A stretch of 64,000 nucleotides of DNA from JAXMBN01 sp046349875 (GTDB lineage Bacteria > Planctomycetota > Planctomycetia > Pirellulales > Pirellulaceae): assembly GCA_046349875.1 (NCBI GenBank), contig JAXMBN010000018.1:1-64000 (forward strand), written 5' to 3'. Under the pieces are notes generated by a model that was not told the DNA's origin, did not search any database, and saw nothing but the letters and a program-made list of their open reading frames with translations. This document shows, one piece after another, positions 34,910 to 44,905 of the stretch. The translations under genes were made by a program, and so were the position numbers. Positions within the stretch are counted from its first letter, which is position 1, and every line of letters begins with the position of its first letter.

Positions 34910-36348
34910 GCGATCCTTTTCTAGCATCTCACGTCTTGAATTGTGCAGGGCCCTTGCGCTTTGGGGCCACGGGACGCCGTGGTTTCATTCGCCTAGGATT
35001 GGCAGGCTTTGCAGGATTGAGCTTGCCAGGAATCTTGCGATTGCAAGCCCAAAGTCCCGCGGAACAGGCCGGCAAGAAGTCGGAGAAAACTGCGGTCATC
35101 ATGGTATGGAAGCCAGGAGGATGTTCGCATATCGATACCTATGATCCGAAGCCACAAGCAGAACGTGAGTATCGTGGACCTTTCAGCGTCATTCCGACGA
35201 AGGTTCCGGGAATGTACTTTACCGAACTCTTGCCTATGCAAGCTGCCATAGCGGACAAGTTCACGGTACTACGTTCCATGCGCCAAACGGCTGGCGGGCA
35301 TCCTGCTGGTTCCATGCAATTGCTTTCAGGGGATCCCGATACTCGCGACAAGCCAAAGCCCAAGTATCCTGATTGGATGTCGGTAGCCAACTATCTACGT
35401 TCCAAGGAAGGGGCTTCGACCAGTCCGCTTCCACGTTACGTCGGTATCAATCCACCCCTGGAATATAATGGGCCTGCCTATCTCGGTGATGCCTATTCTC
35501 CTTTTACGGTGACGGGCGATCCCAATGCGCCCTCCTTCTCGGTGCCCAATATTGGTCTCTCGGATCCGAGTGAAGTTCAGCGACTGTCGCGACGATCCGA
35601 TCTGCGACAGCGTTTGGATCGACTCGAGCGAGCCATCGATCAGCAAGGTGAGATGGGAGCGTTGGACGAGTTCGAGAAGCAAGCCATGACCTTGCTGACG
35701 AACCCCAAAACCAAAGAGGCGTTCGATCTCTCCAAGGAAGATGATAAGACTCGCGATCGCTATGGTCGCAACGCTTGGGGGCAGCAGTTGTTGATGGCTC
35801 GCAGGCTCGTCGAGGCTGGTGTAGAAGTGCTGACCACCAGTCTCAGTGGTCCTCTTTGTGGTCGCGTTCACAACTGGGACGATCACGCGGTCAATCACCA
35901 TGTGTTCGATGCAATGCGTTTTCGTGCCCATGCCTATGATCAAGCTGTATCGGCCTTGATCGAAGATATCTATGCTCGCGGATTGGATCAGCGAGTCTTG
36001 GTGGTCGTGACTGGGGAGTTTGGTCGCACGCCGAAAATCAATTATGCAGCGAGCACCGGTGCCGGTGATGCTAGCGCACCGGCGGGAACAGAGCAGCCGG
36101 GCCGCGATCACTGGCCGCGAGCTTTTTCGAATATTTGGGCTGGGGGAGGTATTCAAACGGGTCGGTTCATCGGAGCGACGGATCGACGCGGCGAAGACTC
36201 GATCGAACGCATCTGTGGTCCCGGAGATTTTCTTGCAACGATTTATCATCATTTGGGGATCGATGCCAACAAGACTCTCATTCAAGATTTCAATGGTCGT
36301 CCGACACCGATTGTCGACCATGGTCATCCTATTCCAGAATTGACCTAA
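34906..36348 (+). CDS. DUF1501 protein with Tat-type signal
   Basis: The N-terminus has GRRGFIRLGLAGFAGLSLPG, a textbook Tat signal, so the protein is exported folded, likely with bound metal. The body has AVIMVWKPGGCSHIDTYDPK, FTVLRSMRQTAGGHPAG, RVHNWDDHAVNHH, VVVTGEFGRTPKIN and GRDHWPRAFSNIWAGGG, matching DUF1501 blocks. It completes the module BIG2-DUF1549, PPC, DUF1501, which probably forms one exported complex or pathway. Activity unknown; an alkaline-phosphatase-like fold is expected from the family. Confidence 0.92.
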   Translation: MSDPFLASHVLNCAGPLRFGATGRRGFIRLGLAGFAGLSLPGILRLQAQSPAEQAGKKSEKTAVIMVWKPGGCSHIDTYDPKPQAEREYRGPFSVIPTKVPGMYFTELLPMQAAIADKFTVLRSMRQTAGGHPAGSMQLLSGDPDTRDKPKPKYPDWMSVANYLRSKEGASTSPLPRYVGINPPLEYNGPAYLGDAYSPFTVTGDPNAPSFSVPNIGLSDPSEVQRLSRRSDLRQRLDRLERAIDQQGEMGALDEFEKQAMTLLTNPKTKEAFDLSKEDDKTRDRYGRNAWGQQLLMARRLVEAGVEVLTTSLSGPLCGRVHNWDDHAVNHHVFDAMRFRAHAYDQAVSALIEDIYARGLDQRVLVVVTGEFGRTPKINYAASTGAGDASAPAGTEQPGRDHWPRAFSNIWAGGGIQTGRFIGATDRRGEDSIERICGPGDFLATIYHHLGIDANKTLIQDFNGRPTPIVDHGHPIPELT

Positions 36349-36403
36349 TGCAGGTCAGAGATCGAGTGGTCTGGCCCATCCTATGCGATAGACTCTTTGA
36401 GAA

Positions 36404-37636
36404 TTGAAAATAGAATTCTCTCGCACGCATCTTTGGTCACGATTGGAATCGCAACCCTTGTCGAATACTCATCTCCAAAACACGCTTGCCGAACTGATTC
36501 GCATCAATAGTGTCAACGCGTTTTACGAACACGGGCCAGGAGAAGCGGCGATCGCCGCGTGGATCGGAGCCTTTTTTCGCGAACGCGGCCTCGAAGTCGT
36601 AGAGCAGTTGGTCCTCGAAGGACACGATGCTGTACGCCCACGTTGCAATGTCATCGCCTGCCTTCCCGGAAAACGTCGCGACAAACGGATCGTCCTTGAA
36701 GCGCACATGGACACCGTTTCCATCACGGGCATGACGATACCACCGTTCGAACCATCGATTGAAGGTCGGAAGATGTTCGGACGAGGATCGTGTGATACCA
36801 AAGCCGGATTGGCCGCAATGATGCATGCCGTTGTGGATCTGCACCAGCAAGGCATTCAGCCCGAGTGCGATGTTTGGATGGCGGCTGTGGTTGATGAGGA
36901 GTTTTCCTTTCGCGGCGTTCTCAAACTAGTGGAAGATTTGAATGCCGACGCAGCGATTGTGGCGGAACCAACCGAACTCAAAATGGTGATCGCCAGCAAG
37001 GGTGTCTTGCGATGGCGGATTGTAGCTCGCGGAAAGGCCGCGCATAGTTCCAAAACCCATTTGGGGATCAATGCCATTCACCATATGGCGCGATTGGTGG
37101 TGGCATTGGAAGAACATCATGCGATGCTGCACATGCGGACGCATCCGTTGCTCGGTTCTGCCAGCGGCAACGTTGGAAAAATTCATGGTGGTGTCCAAGT
37201 TAATTTCGTACCAGACCTGTGCGCGATTGAGATCGACCGTCGATTGTTGCCGCAGGAATCATTGGAGAGCGTCCTGCGGGAATATCAGAGGATCGTGGAT
37301 GAGGTCGGTGCCAATCTCGTTGGATTCGATGTGACGATGGAAGCACCGATGCTGGTGGATCCTGCTTGGATCAATGATCCGAAGGATTCTGTGGTTCGCT
37401 TTGCTGGTGAATGCCTCGCGGAAATGGGCCTCGATCCGGGATGTTACGGAGTTCCCTTTGGAAGCGATGCCAGCAAGTTCGGACGCGCGGGAATCTCGAC
37501 ACTTTTGTTCGGACCAGGAAGCATCGATCAAGCTCACGCGGCGGTCGAGTATGTTGATCTCGATCAAGTGGAGCAAGCGTTTGAGTTCTATCGTCGTTTC
37601 ATTCGGGGTTACCAACCTGAAACGATTGAGACTTGA
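36404..37636 (+). CDS. M20 family metallopeptidase/deacylase (ArgE/DapE-like)
   Basis: The start is a TTG at 36404, since no ATG occurs before the first conserved block. The ligands of a two-zinc M20 enzyme are all present: H in LEAHMDTVS, bridging D in GRGSCDTKAG, E-E in VVDEEFSF, E in VAEPTE and the C-terminal H in DQAHAAVEYVD. A lid domain (RGKAAHSSKTHLGINAIHHM) is inserted. Such enzymes hydrolyse N-acyl amino acids or dipeptides in the cytosol; the precise substrate cannot be told. Length (410) is typical. No signal peptide is visible, unlike the genes on both sides. Confidence 0.9.
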   Translation: MKIEFSRTHLWSRLESQPLSNTHLQNTLAELIRINSVNAFYEHGPGEAAIAAWIGAFFRERGLEVVEQLVLEGHDAVRPRCNVIACLPGKRRDKRIVLEAHMDTVSITGMTIPPFEPSIEGRKMFGRGSCDTKAGLAAMMHAVVDLHQQGIQPECDVWMAAVVDEEFSFRGVLKLVEDLNADAAIVAEPTELKMVIASKGVLRWRIVARGKAAHSSKTHLGINAIHHMARLVVALEEHHAMLHMRTHPLLGSASGNVGKIHGGVQVNFVPDLCAIEIDRRLLPQESLESVLREYQRIVDEVGANLVGFDVTMEAPMLVDPAWINDPKDSVVRFAGECLAEMGLDPGCYGVPFGSDASKFGRAGISTLLFGPGSIDQAHAAVEYVDLDQVEQAFEFYRRFIRGYQPETIET

Positions 37637-37676
37637 TCTATGCAAAACCACACAAAGTAACGAGATGTAGTCCGAA

Positions 37677-38657
37677 ATGAGATTTCTTATGATGCCATGC
37701 CATCTTCGATCGCAGGCCTGTTTTCTAACGCTTTGTCTTGCAATGTACTTCGCGTGCCCATGGGAAGTTGGGCAAACCGAAGATCTCTTGCGCTTGCAGC
37801 ATGAAGCTTGTCAGGTAGGTGTTGATCTCCAAAAGGGAGGCTCGATCACGTGGCTATCCTGGAAAGAGTATCCACAGAACGCCGTGAATATTAGCGATCC
37901 AGGCCGATTGATCCAACAATCGTATTATGCTGGAGCATCCTTGGATCGACGAAGCGAAGGACAAAGCCGCGCGTGGAGTCCATGGCCCTGGAACCCCATT
38001 CAAGGTGGAGGCGTCGGGTCTTGGGCTCGCGTCGTATCGAGTCGCAAAGAAGGGTCCGAAATCTATACCGAGACCATTCCCAAGCTTTGGGATATGCCCA
38101 ACGAAGAAGCGACGGCTAGCATGAAGCAATGGACGCAATGGGAACCTGAGATGCAGGGTGTGATCCAAGTGCGATGTGAGTTTCGCAGTGAACGCCTTCG
38201 CGGGGATCGATGGGGTGACGGTCAACCGATGGCCCAAGAGATACCCGCATGCTATTTCACGCGAAATTTCTCTCGCATTCAGAGCTATTTAGGAGACGGT
38301 GCCTGGCGCGAAGAAACGCAGCCACCCGGGCCCCCATGGGGACATGCGACTCCACCTCATCGTGCGATGGCCTGTTTTGAGAAGAGTGGGCAAGGGATTG
38401 CCATTTATAGTCCATGTTCCAACATGCCATGGAATTTTGGACCACATGGTCAAGGGGCGAGCCAAAATCCACAAGACGGCCCATGTATTCATATCGCACC
38501 TTTGGAGCGCGTTGCCTTCAAACCAAAAACGATCTATCAGTATCGATACTGGCTGATTGTGGGCGATGAGAAACATCTAACCCATTCCATCGATCGACTC
38601 AAAGCTCAGTATGCTTCCGAAGTCTCTCAAGTCGAAGTGATCGACACTCCCGAATAA
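37677..38657 (+). CDS. Exported beta-rich protein of unknown function
   Basis: A signal peptide (HLRSQACFLTLCLAMYFACP) precedes about 295 residues rich in W, Y, G and P. The opening (VGVDLQKGGSITWLSW, then DPGRLIQQSYYAGAS) resembles the first strands of beta-sandwich carbohydrate-active proteins in which a D-x-G-R-x-I-Q-Q-S-Y phrase is conserved. I cannot name a Pfam family. The gene ends eight bases before the glycosidase-like gene, so they are surely co-transcribed and probably act on the same glycan. A mutarotase-like or lyase-like fold is a guess. Confidence 0.65.
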   Translation: MRFLMMPCHLRSQACFLTLCLAMYFACPWEVGQTEDLLRLQHEACQVGVDLQKGGSITWLSWKEYPQNAVNISDPGRLIQQSYYAGASLDRRSEGQSRAWSPWPWNPIQGGGVGSWARVVSSRKEGSEIYTETIPKLWDMPNEEATASMKQWTQWEPEMQGVIQVRCEFRSERLRGDRWGDGQPMAQEIPACYFTRNFSRIQSYLGDGAWREETQPPGPPWGHATPPHRAMACFEKSGQGIAIYSPCSNMPWNFGPHGQGASQNPQDGPCIHIAPLERVAFKPKTIYQYRYWLIVGDEKHLTHSIDRLKAQYASEVSQVEVIDTPE

Positions 38658-38665
38658 GGCAAACC

Positions 38666-40351
38666 ATGATGATGGCTTCGATATGCAGACTCGGGATACT
38701 TTGCTGGATCGCGCTCAATCCGTTCACCATAAGTTTCGTAACGAATGCGGAGCAGGTCTCACCTACAATCGAGGCTCTATGGGATCGCGAGATGCCATCT
38801 CGAGTGGTATCGGTTGCTGTGTCTCATGAGGAGATCGAGATTCGCGTGGACGTAAAAGATTCTCCGGGTGACCTCGAATTGATCGGGATTCCTATGGAAT
38901 TGCGATGGGATGCCAAACCCGACTTGACTCATTCCATCAAGATAGGATCCCTGGGAGCCTCGACACTACGCGTTCCTCGAATGATCGACATCGAGGGAAA
39001 AACCATTGATCGACTTTTCTACCGTTGGATGGTCATCGCGCGAAACGGCGATGGAGTCGGAGCTCTTTCTCAGGCGCGGTATGCCGATACGATCGCGTTG
39101 AAACGCCCTTCCCCTTCCGAGAAGATCCCTATTTCCAAGAAAGGTCTCGGAGGATGGTATCACCCCGCGCATGCCAAAATCGAAAACGATCTGGAAGAAT
39201 TGAAGATCGCATCGGTCACGGTCAATGTGTTTCCATTGCATCAGTTTGTCGACTTGCAGGCCAGTCCCCAAGGGAAGCCGTTTCAGTGGCAAGGAAGAAC
39301 CTATTACCTTCGTGAAGATCGCATGGTTCGGTACGACGATATCTTCCGAAAGGCAATGCAACAGGACGTGATGGTCTCGGCTATCTTGTTAATAGCCAAT
39401 CCAAAGACGTCGAACAGCCCAGAGGCTCAACTGTTAGGTCATCCCGATGCCGAAGCGTCGGCTCATTTTGCGATGCCAAACGTTCAGTCGTCTGAAGGGC
39501 TCGCGTACTACGGAGCCATTCTGGATCGCATGGCCGATCGCTGGAGTCGTCCTGATGGTTCTTTCGGTAGGATTCACCATTGGATCGCTCATAATGAAGT
39601 CGACTACGGTTGGGAGTGGACCAATGCTGGGGCCAAGTCGGATACCGAATACCTCGATCTTTATCAACGGTCCTTGCGATTGATCCATTTGGTCGTACGA
39701 CAATATGATGACCATGGGAGGCCCTTTGTCAGTTTGACGCATCATTGGACTGCCAAGGGACATGCTCGCGGGTATGGATCCAAGCGAATGTTGGATCTCT
39801 TAAGTAAATGCGAAAAGGCCGAAGGTTTATTTCCGTGGGGCTTGGCGTACCATCCGTATCCACAGAGCTTGTTCGGCCCTCGCACTTGGGAAGATAAACA
39901 AGCGCAGTATTCCTTTGATACCCCCAAAATCACTCCCAAGAATCTTGAGGTGCTCGAAGCGTACCTCGGACAACCCGAATTTCGGTATCGCGATACAATT
40001 CGCCCCATTCATCTTTCTGAGAATGGATTTCACTCTCGCGATTATTCGGATCAAGCTCTTGAAGAGCAAGCGGCCGGAATGGCCTATGCATGGAGCAAGG
40101 TCCAGCGACTTCCTTCGATTCAAGCTTGGCATTACCACAATTGGGTCGACAACCGACACGAAGGCGGATTGCGGATAGGACTTCGCAGGTTTCCCGATGA
40201 CCCTGACGAACCTTTTGGAAAGAAGCCGATCTGGCATCTTTATCAGGCGTTTCATAGCGGCCATGAAGAGAGTGCCATGGCACCCTATCTCAAAACGATT
40301 GGCATCCCTAATTGGGAAGCCGCATTCCGATCTGCCCCGATTGCGCCTTAA
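38666..40351 (+). CDS. Exported TIM-barrel protein, DUF5722-like, putative retaining glycosidase
   Basis: After a signal peptide (about residues 1-28) comes a beta-sandwich of about 130 residues, then a barrel of about 370 residues. The barrel has two carboxylates in clan GH-A positions: E311 in WIAHNEVDYGWEW, where N-E marks the acid/base at the end of strand four, and E452 in PIHLSENGFHS, at the end of strand seven. SLTHHWTAKG and GLAYHPYP fit strand ends five and six, and AWHYHNWVDN fits strand eight. The layout resembles DUF5722 proteins. The expected reaction is retaining hydrolysis of a glycosidic bond outside the cell; the substrate is unknown. Confidence 0.72.
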   Translation: MMMASICRLGILCWIALNPFTISFVTNAEQVSPTIEALWDREMPSRVVSVAVSHEEIEIRVDVKDSPGDLELIGIPMELRWDAKPDLTHSIKIGSLGASTLRVPRMIDIEGKTIDRLFYRWMVIARNGDGVGALSQARYADTIALKRPSPSEKIPISKKGLGGWYHPAHAKIENDLEELKIASVTVNVFPLHQFVDLQASPQGKPFQWQGRTYYLREDRMVRYDDIFRKAMQQDVMVSAILLIANPKTSNSPEAQLLGHPDAEASAHFAMPNVQSSEGLAYYGAILDRMADRWSRPDGSFGRIHHWIAHNEVDYGWEWTNAGAKSDTEYLDLYQRSLRLIHLVVRQYDDHGRPFVSLTHHWTAKGHARGYGSKRMLDLLSKCEKAEGLFPWGLAYHPYPQSLFGPRTWEDKQAQYSFDTPKITPKNLEVLEAYLGQPEFRYRDTIRPIHLSENGFHSRDYSDQALEEQAAGMAYAWSKVQRLPSIQAWHYHNWVDNRHEGGLRIGLRRFPDDPDEPFGKKPIWHLYQAFHSGHEESAMAPYLKTIGIPNWEAAFRSAPIAP

Positions 40352-40367
40352 TTCGATTACTCAATCG

Positions 40368-40389
40368 AGCCACACGTCTGGGGCTTTTT
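40368..40389 (+). terminator. Possible terminator after the glycosidase-like gene
   Basis: AGCC and GGCT arms with two mismatched positions between them are followed by TTTTT. The stem is weak. It lies between convergent genes. Confidence 0.4.
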
Positions 40390-40415
40390 CCAACGGAATG
40401 CATGAGCATTCGAGA

Positions 40416-41867
40416 CTAAGCCAAAATATCCTTCGCCACATTGCCTGCGATATCCGTCAAGCGAAAATCGCGACCGGCGTATCGGAAGGTAAGTCGTTCA
40501 TGGTCAAGTCCCATGAGGTGAAGCAGAGTGGCATGCAAGTCATGGATATGCATCTTGTTTTCTTGGGCATAGTATCCATAGTCATCAGTGGCACCATAGG
40601 CGTAACCTCCTTTGACTCCACCACCCGCCATCCACATGGTAAACCCATGCGGATTGTGATCGCGGCCATTGGTGCCTTGGGAAGTCGGAGTCCTTCCGAA
40701 CTCGCCACCCCATAGGACCAGCGTATCTTTGAGCAGGCCGCGCGCCTTGAGATCGGTCAAGAATCCCGCGATGGGCTTATCGACTTCGGCGGCGTTCTTG
40801 GTGTGTCCTTGATAGAGATCGCTATGCTGGTCCCATTGGACTTCACTATCGCTATGGGTAACTTGAACGAACCGCACACCTGCTTCGAGAAAGCGTCGTG
40901 CCATCAAGCATTGTCGACCAAAATTTTCGGTGACGGGATCATCGATCCCATAGAGTTTTTTGATGGATTGGCTTTCACTGGATAGATCTTGAATCTCTGG
41001 CATCGTAGCTTGCATGCGATAGGCCAGTTCGAAAGAATGGATCCGACCATCCAGGGCCTGATCGAATTCGGATCGTTCCAAATGCATTTGATTCAGTGAC
41101 TGAACGAAATCGAGTTGCATCCGTTGATGCTGAGGATCGAGTTTGGAATTGGTGATGGCTTTGACCTTGGCCATCTCGGCGAGCGTACTGGCATTGCCGA
41201 TGGGAGTTCCCTGGCAATGAGCAGGTAGAAAGGCACTGCCCCAATTGTTGACCCCGCCATGAGCCAGCGTAGGGCAGATGGTAATGAAGGCTGGTAGATT
41301 GTCATTCTCGGTTCCTAGACCATAGGTCACCCAGGCACCCATGCTCGGCCGAACAAATTGATCGCTACCCGTATGCAACTTCAGCAATGCACCACCGTGC
41401 GCTGGGTTCGTACCATGCACTGAGCGAAGGATGCAAAGATCATCGACATGCTTGGCCACGTAGGGAAAGAGCTCACTGACCGGCAAGCCGCTTTGGCCAT
41501 GTTGATGGAACTTCCAAGGCGACTTGAGAAGATTTCCTTGAGCCGCAAACACGACCTTGGGAAGTTCAAACGGTGGTGGTTTGCCGTGATCGCGATCGAG
41601 CATCGGTTTGGGATCGAAGGTGTCGACGTGCGATGGTCCACCTTTCATGTAAAGGAATACGACCCGTTTCGCGCGAGCTGGAAAATGAGGCGCTTTGGCA
41701 GCTTGCGGATTCCATTTCTTGGGTGGCGCAGGATCTTCTGAAAGCGATTGGCGTTGCAAGAGAGCGCTCAGGGCGAGATAGCCGAAACCCACCGCAGAAT
41801 TGCGAAGCACACAGCGTCGCGAGGCGACGTTATCCGTTTGAGCATGATGTCTGTTTGATTCCAACAT
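40416..41867 (-). CDS. DUF1501 protein
   Basis: The N-terminus has a twin-basic-like start (NVASRRCVLRNSAVGFGYL) in a Tat-like export signal. Conserved blocks are KRVVFLYMKGGPSHVDTFDP, CILRSVHGTNPAHGGA, VQVTHSDSEVQWDQHSD, VLWGGEFGRTPTSQGTNG with RDHNPHGF, and WMAGGGVKGGYAYGATDDYG. The 483-residue length is usual. Its start lies only two bases from the stop of the upstream DUF1549 gene, so the pair forms an operon on the minus strand. Its role is presumed extracytoplasmic, with the activity unknown. Confidence 0.92.
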   Translation of the reverse strand: MLESNRHHAQTDNVASRRCVLRNSAVGFGYLALSALLQRQSLSEDPAPPKKWNPQAAKAPHFPARAKRVVFLYMKGGPSHVDTFDPKPMLDRDHGKPPPFELPKVVFAAQGNLLKSPWKFHQHGQSGLPVSELFPYVAKHVDDLCILRSVHGTNPAHGGALLKLHTGSDQFVRPSMGAWVTYGLGTENDNLPAFITICPTLAHGGVNNWGSAFLPAHCQGTPIGNASTLAEMAKVKAITNSKLDPQHQRMQLDFVQSLNQMHLERSEFDQALDGRIHSFELAYRMQATMPEIQDLSSESQSIKKLYGIDDPVTENFGRQCLMARRFLEAGVRFVQVTHSDSEVQWDQHSDLYQGHTKNAAEVDKPIAGFLTDLKARGLLKDTLVLWGGEFGRTPTSQGTNGRDHNPHGFTMWMAGGGVKGGYAYGATDDYGYYAQENKMHIHDLHATLLHLMGLDHERLTFRYAGRDFRLTDIAGNVAKDILA

Positions 41868-41869
41868 GG

Positions 41870-44707
41870 TTACCTCAAGTACAGAAATTCGTTGCTCATC
41901 ATCAGGCCTTGGCAGATCATTGCGAGGCCTGAAAGTGGAGGAGGTGAATTCAAGTCACGCTCCTCTGGCAAGACCGTTGCATCTAAAGAAACGGCTTTTT
42001 CTACCAGTGACTTGGCAGCATTCATTTCTTGAGGCGATGGTTCACGGCCCAAGATCGAAATAAAGGCGGCAACGATTTGTCGATCAATGTCTTGTTGGTT
42101 CGCTTCGAGGTCGCGAGCCAATGCTTGAGCAGCGTTCATGATCCATTCGCTATTGAGGAACTGAAGTGCTTGAGGTGCAACCGTCGATGTTTGTCGATGC
42201 CCGGTCGGCATCGTCGGATCCGGAAAATCAAACTGCTCGAAATGCACATAGAGATTATTGCGAATGACTGGCAAGTAGATAGCTCGCCGCACACTGTCGT
42301 ACTTCGTATGATCGATGGAGGTATGGTCGAAAACGAACTGTCGATTTCGAAGAGGAACGGACTTGCCATTGTGGGAACGATCGAGTTGCCCCGATACGGC
42401 TAAGATCGAATCTCGAATCTGTTCGGCATCCAAACGGTGCGAAGGAAAGCTTGCCAGCCATCGATTCTCGGGATCGCGTTCGCGCATGTTGGGTGATCGC
42501 AGGACCGACAATTGATAGGCCGACGAGGTCATGATCATTCGATGCAATTGCTTGGTGGACCACCCCATCTCGATGCAGTATCTGGCAAGCCAATCCAGAA
42601 GTTCAGGATGAGAGGGACGATCTCCCAGTACCCCGAAGTTTTCCGTCGAGGGTACGATGGCTTGGCCAAAGTGCCATCCCCAAATACGATTCACGAAGAC
42701 GCGCGCCGTGAGTGGATTTTGATCGCTAGCGATCCATTGCGCCAATTGAAGGCGTCCGCTTTCTGTTCTGGGAAAAATGGGACGCGCGTGAGGCGATGAG
42801 ATAGCCTCAGGCAGTTGTCTCGCAATAGGTGCTCCGAGGTTGCGATGGCTTCCGCGAATATGAAGCGGAATCGCGCCGACGGTATTCCCTTCGCGAACAC
42901 CCATTGCGGACGGAATGTCGGGTGAAAAACTCTCGAGGATTCTCGCCTCGTCTGCCAACTTGTCGTACGCCGCAAACGTTTCCTCGTCCAGGGCGAAGGA
43001 TGGCTTGGCTGGAATCGCGAGAAAGCCCGATGGATCCGCCAACGCTAATCTTGCTTCTTCCAAATGCGGTTGTTCTAACTTGGTGACTTTGGGATCGTTC
43101 TTTTTGGCCTCTTCCCATGCTGCGTCGGCTTCTTGAAATAGAGACGCATAATGGGATTCGATTTGGGAAGGATCCTGCGCTGCGAGTTCATGCCACTTTC
43201 GGAAAAAGGGATCTTCGCGATGGAATTCGAGATGGCGTCGGCAGTGATGCAAGATCCGCGGATGGAGATCCAAGGGTTTGGCGACCACTTCGATTTCCGG
43301 CAGAGTGGCCGTTGGAGCAATCGACGCTGCGGCTGCTAAGTATTTAGCTGCGAGCCCTCGGGTTTTGGTACGCAACGCTTGAAAGGCTTTGGCTTTGAAG
43401 TCGTTGGCAACTTTCTGCTTCGCCGCGATCTGGGCATCGACCTCTTTGATTTTGGCGAGTTCATCGGCAGTTGCCAGGACATGCTCGTTCCAGTGCTTGA
43501 TGGCTCCAAAATTGGTGTCGCCAAAGGTCTTGGTGCTTTTGAAGATGGCTGCCAAACCATAGTAATCGGTTTGCTTGATGGGATCGAACTTGTGATCGTG
43601 GCATCGAACGCAACCCAAAGTCATCCCAAGCAATGCTTTCCCCATCGTATCGATCTGCTCATCGATGGTATCCATCATGAGTTTTTCGCGATCAGGTTCC
43701 GCTAGGACTTTTGCCCCCAATACGAGAAAGCCTGTACCGATTCTTGTTTCGACATTGGCATCGGGTAGTAGATCGCCCGCGAGTTGTTCGATGATGAAAC
43801 GATCGATCGGTTTGTCGCGATTGAAGGAATCGACCACATAATCGCGATACCTCCAAGCGGTACCGTAGGCGAGATTCTCGTCCAAGCCGTTGGAGTCAGC
43901 ATAGCGAGCTACATCGAGCCAATGTCTGCCCCAGCGAATGCCATACTCTGGTGATTGAAGAAGACGATCGACGACGCGATCAAAGGCATCTGGTGACTCA
44001 TCGTCAAGAAAGGTCGCAATCTCTTCCGGGGTTGGTGGTAAACCGATCAAGTCATAGGTGGCTCGCCGAATCAACGACCGCTTGTCGGCCGGTGCAGTCG
44101 GTGTGAGGCCTTGATGCGTCATCGCTTCCAAAAGGAAAGCATCGATCGGAGTTCGAATCCACTCCGAAGATGATTCTGGAGCGAGTCGAGGGACGGTTGG
44201 ATTGGCGATAGGCTGCATCGACCAGAAACGCCTCCCTTCCTCGATCGACATTCCCATCGGTGATGCAATTGCAGGAGTTGTGGGAGCTTCGCGCGGATCG
44301 GGGGCTCCCATCGCAATCCACTCGCGAAGGAGTTCGACGTGCGATGCAGGCAACGGATTTTTCGGAGGCATCTGCAAATCGCGATTCTTGTACGAGACCG
44401 CTTCCAGCAAGAGACTCTTGTCCGGTTCCTTGGCGACCAAGGCAGGTCCCGAATCACCTCCAAGCAACACGGCTTCGCGATGATCTAAACGGAGGCCACC
44501 TTTCACATCCTTGGCCGAATGACATTCATAACAATGTTCGACCAAGATCGGCCGAATATGTTTCTCAAAATACTCCACACCTTGTTTCGAAGGTGGCTCC
44601 TGGGCCATTGCTAGGCTCAGGGGAAGCAAGATCCAACTGGCGAAGGGGGCATGCCTTATGGCAGTCCTTCGATTCGGCAATGTTGAAAGAAGCAATTGCA
44701 GAATCAT
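41870..44707 (-). CDS. PSCyt1-DUF1549-DUF1553 protein
   Basis: The start at 44707 (MILQLLLSTLPN) is preferred over 44761 because CTGGAGGAAG precedes it and a signal-like N-terminus follows. The PSCyt1 module has C-Y-E-C-H and MPPKNPLP. DUF1549 begins at LIRRATYDLIGLPPTPEE and includes GCVRCHDHKFDPI. A coiled insert of about 200 residues follows, then DUF1553 from LTARVFVNRIWGWHFGQAI. At 945 residues this is the long, complete form of the family. It is followed at once by DUF1501 and is the third such pair in the window, on the opposite strand from the others. Confidence 0.92.
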   Translation of the reverse strand: MILQLLLSTLPNRRTAIRHAPFASWILLPLSLAMAQEPPSKQGVEYFEKHIRPILVEHCYECHSAKDVKGGLRLDHREAVLLGGDSGPALVAKEPDKSLLLEAVSYKNRDLQMPPKNPLPASHVELLREWIAMGAPDPREAPTTPAIASPMGMSIEEGRRFWSMQPIANPTVPRLAPESSSEWIRTPIDAFLLEAMTHQGLTPTAPADKRSLIRRATYDLIGLPPTPEEIATFLDDESPDAFDRVVDRLLQSPEYGIRWGRHWLDVARYADSNGLDENLAYGTAWRYRDYVVDSFNRDKPIDRFIIEQLAGDLLPDANVETRIGTGFLVLGAKVLAEPDREKLMMDTIDEQIDTMGKALLGMTLGCVRCHDHKFDPIKQTDYYGLAAIFKSTKTFGDTNFGAIKHWNEHVLATADELAKIKEVDAQIAAKQKVANDFKAKAFQALRTKTRGLAAKYLAAAASIAPTATLPEIEVVAKPLDLHPRILHHCRRHLEFHREDPFFRKWHELAAQDPSQIESHYASLFQEADAAWEEAKKNDPKVTKLEQPHLEEARLALADPSGFLAIPAKPSFALDEETFAAYDKLADEARILESFSPDIPSAMGVREGNTVGAIPLHIRGSHRNLGAPIARQLPEAISSPHARPIFPRTESGRLQLAQWIASDQNPLTARVFVNRIWGWHFGQAIVPSTENFGVLGDRPSHPELLDWLARYCIEMGWSTKQLHRMIMTSSAYQLSVLRSPNMRERDPENRWLASFPSHRLDAEQIRDSILAVSGQLDRSHNGKSVPLRNRQFVFDHTSIDHTKYDSVRRAIYLPVIRNNLYVHFEQFDFPDPTMPTGHRQTSTVAPQALQFLNSEWIMNAAQALARDLEANQQDIDRQIVAAFISILGREPSPQEMNAAKSLVEKAVSLDATVLPEERDLNSPPPLSGLAMICQGLMMSNEFLYLR

Positions 44708-44905
44708 GGTTGGAACTTCCTCCAGTGAAATTCCCACATAGAAGGAATCACCTGGTGTCAAACGGAGGACGGAACGGGAATGGAGGGAAAACGCGATCGC
44801 AAATGATGCAATCTGTCTCGGTGAGGCAGGAACTCTTATTATCGCCTATCGGTATGTGGACTTCCAGTCCCTTGGAAGGCAGTCTTTCACAAGCCGAATC
44901 GCAAG

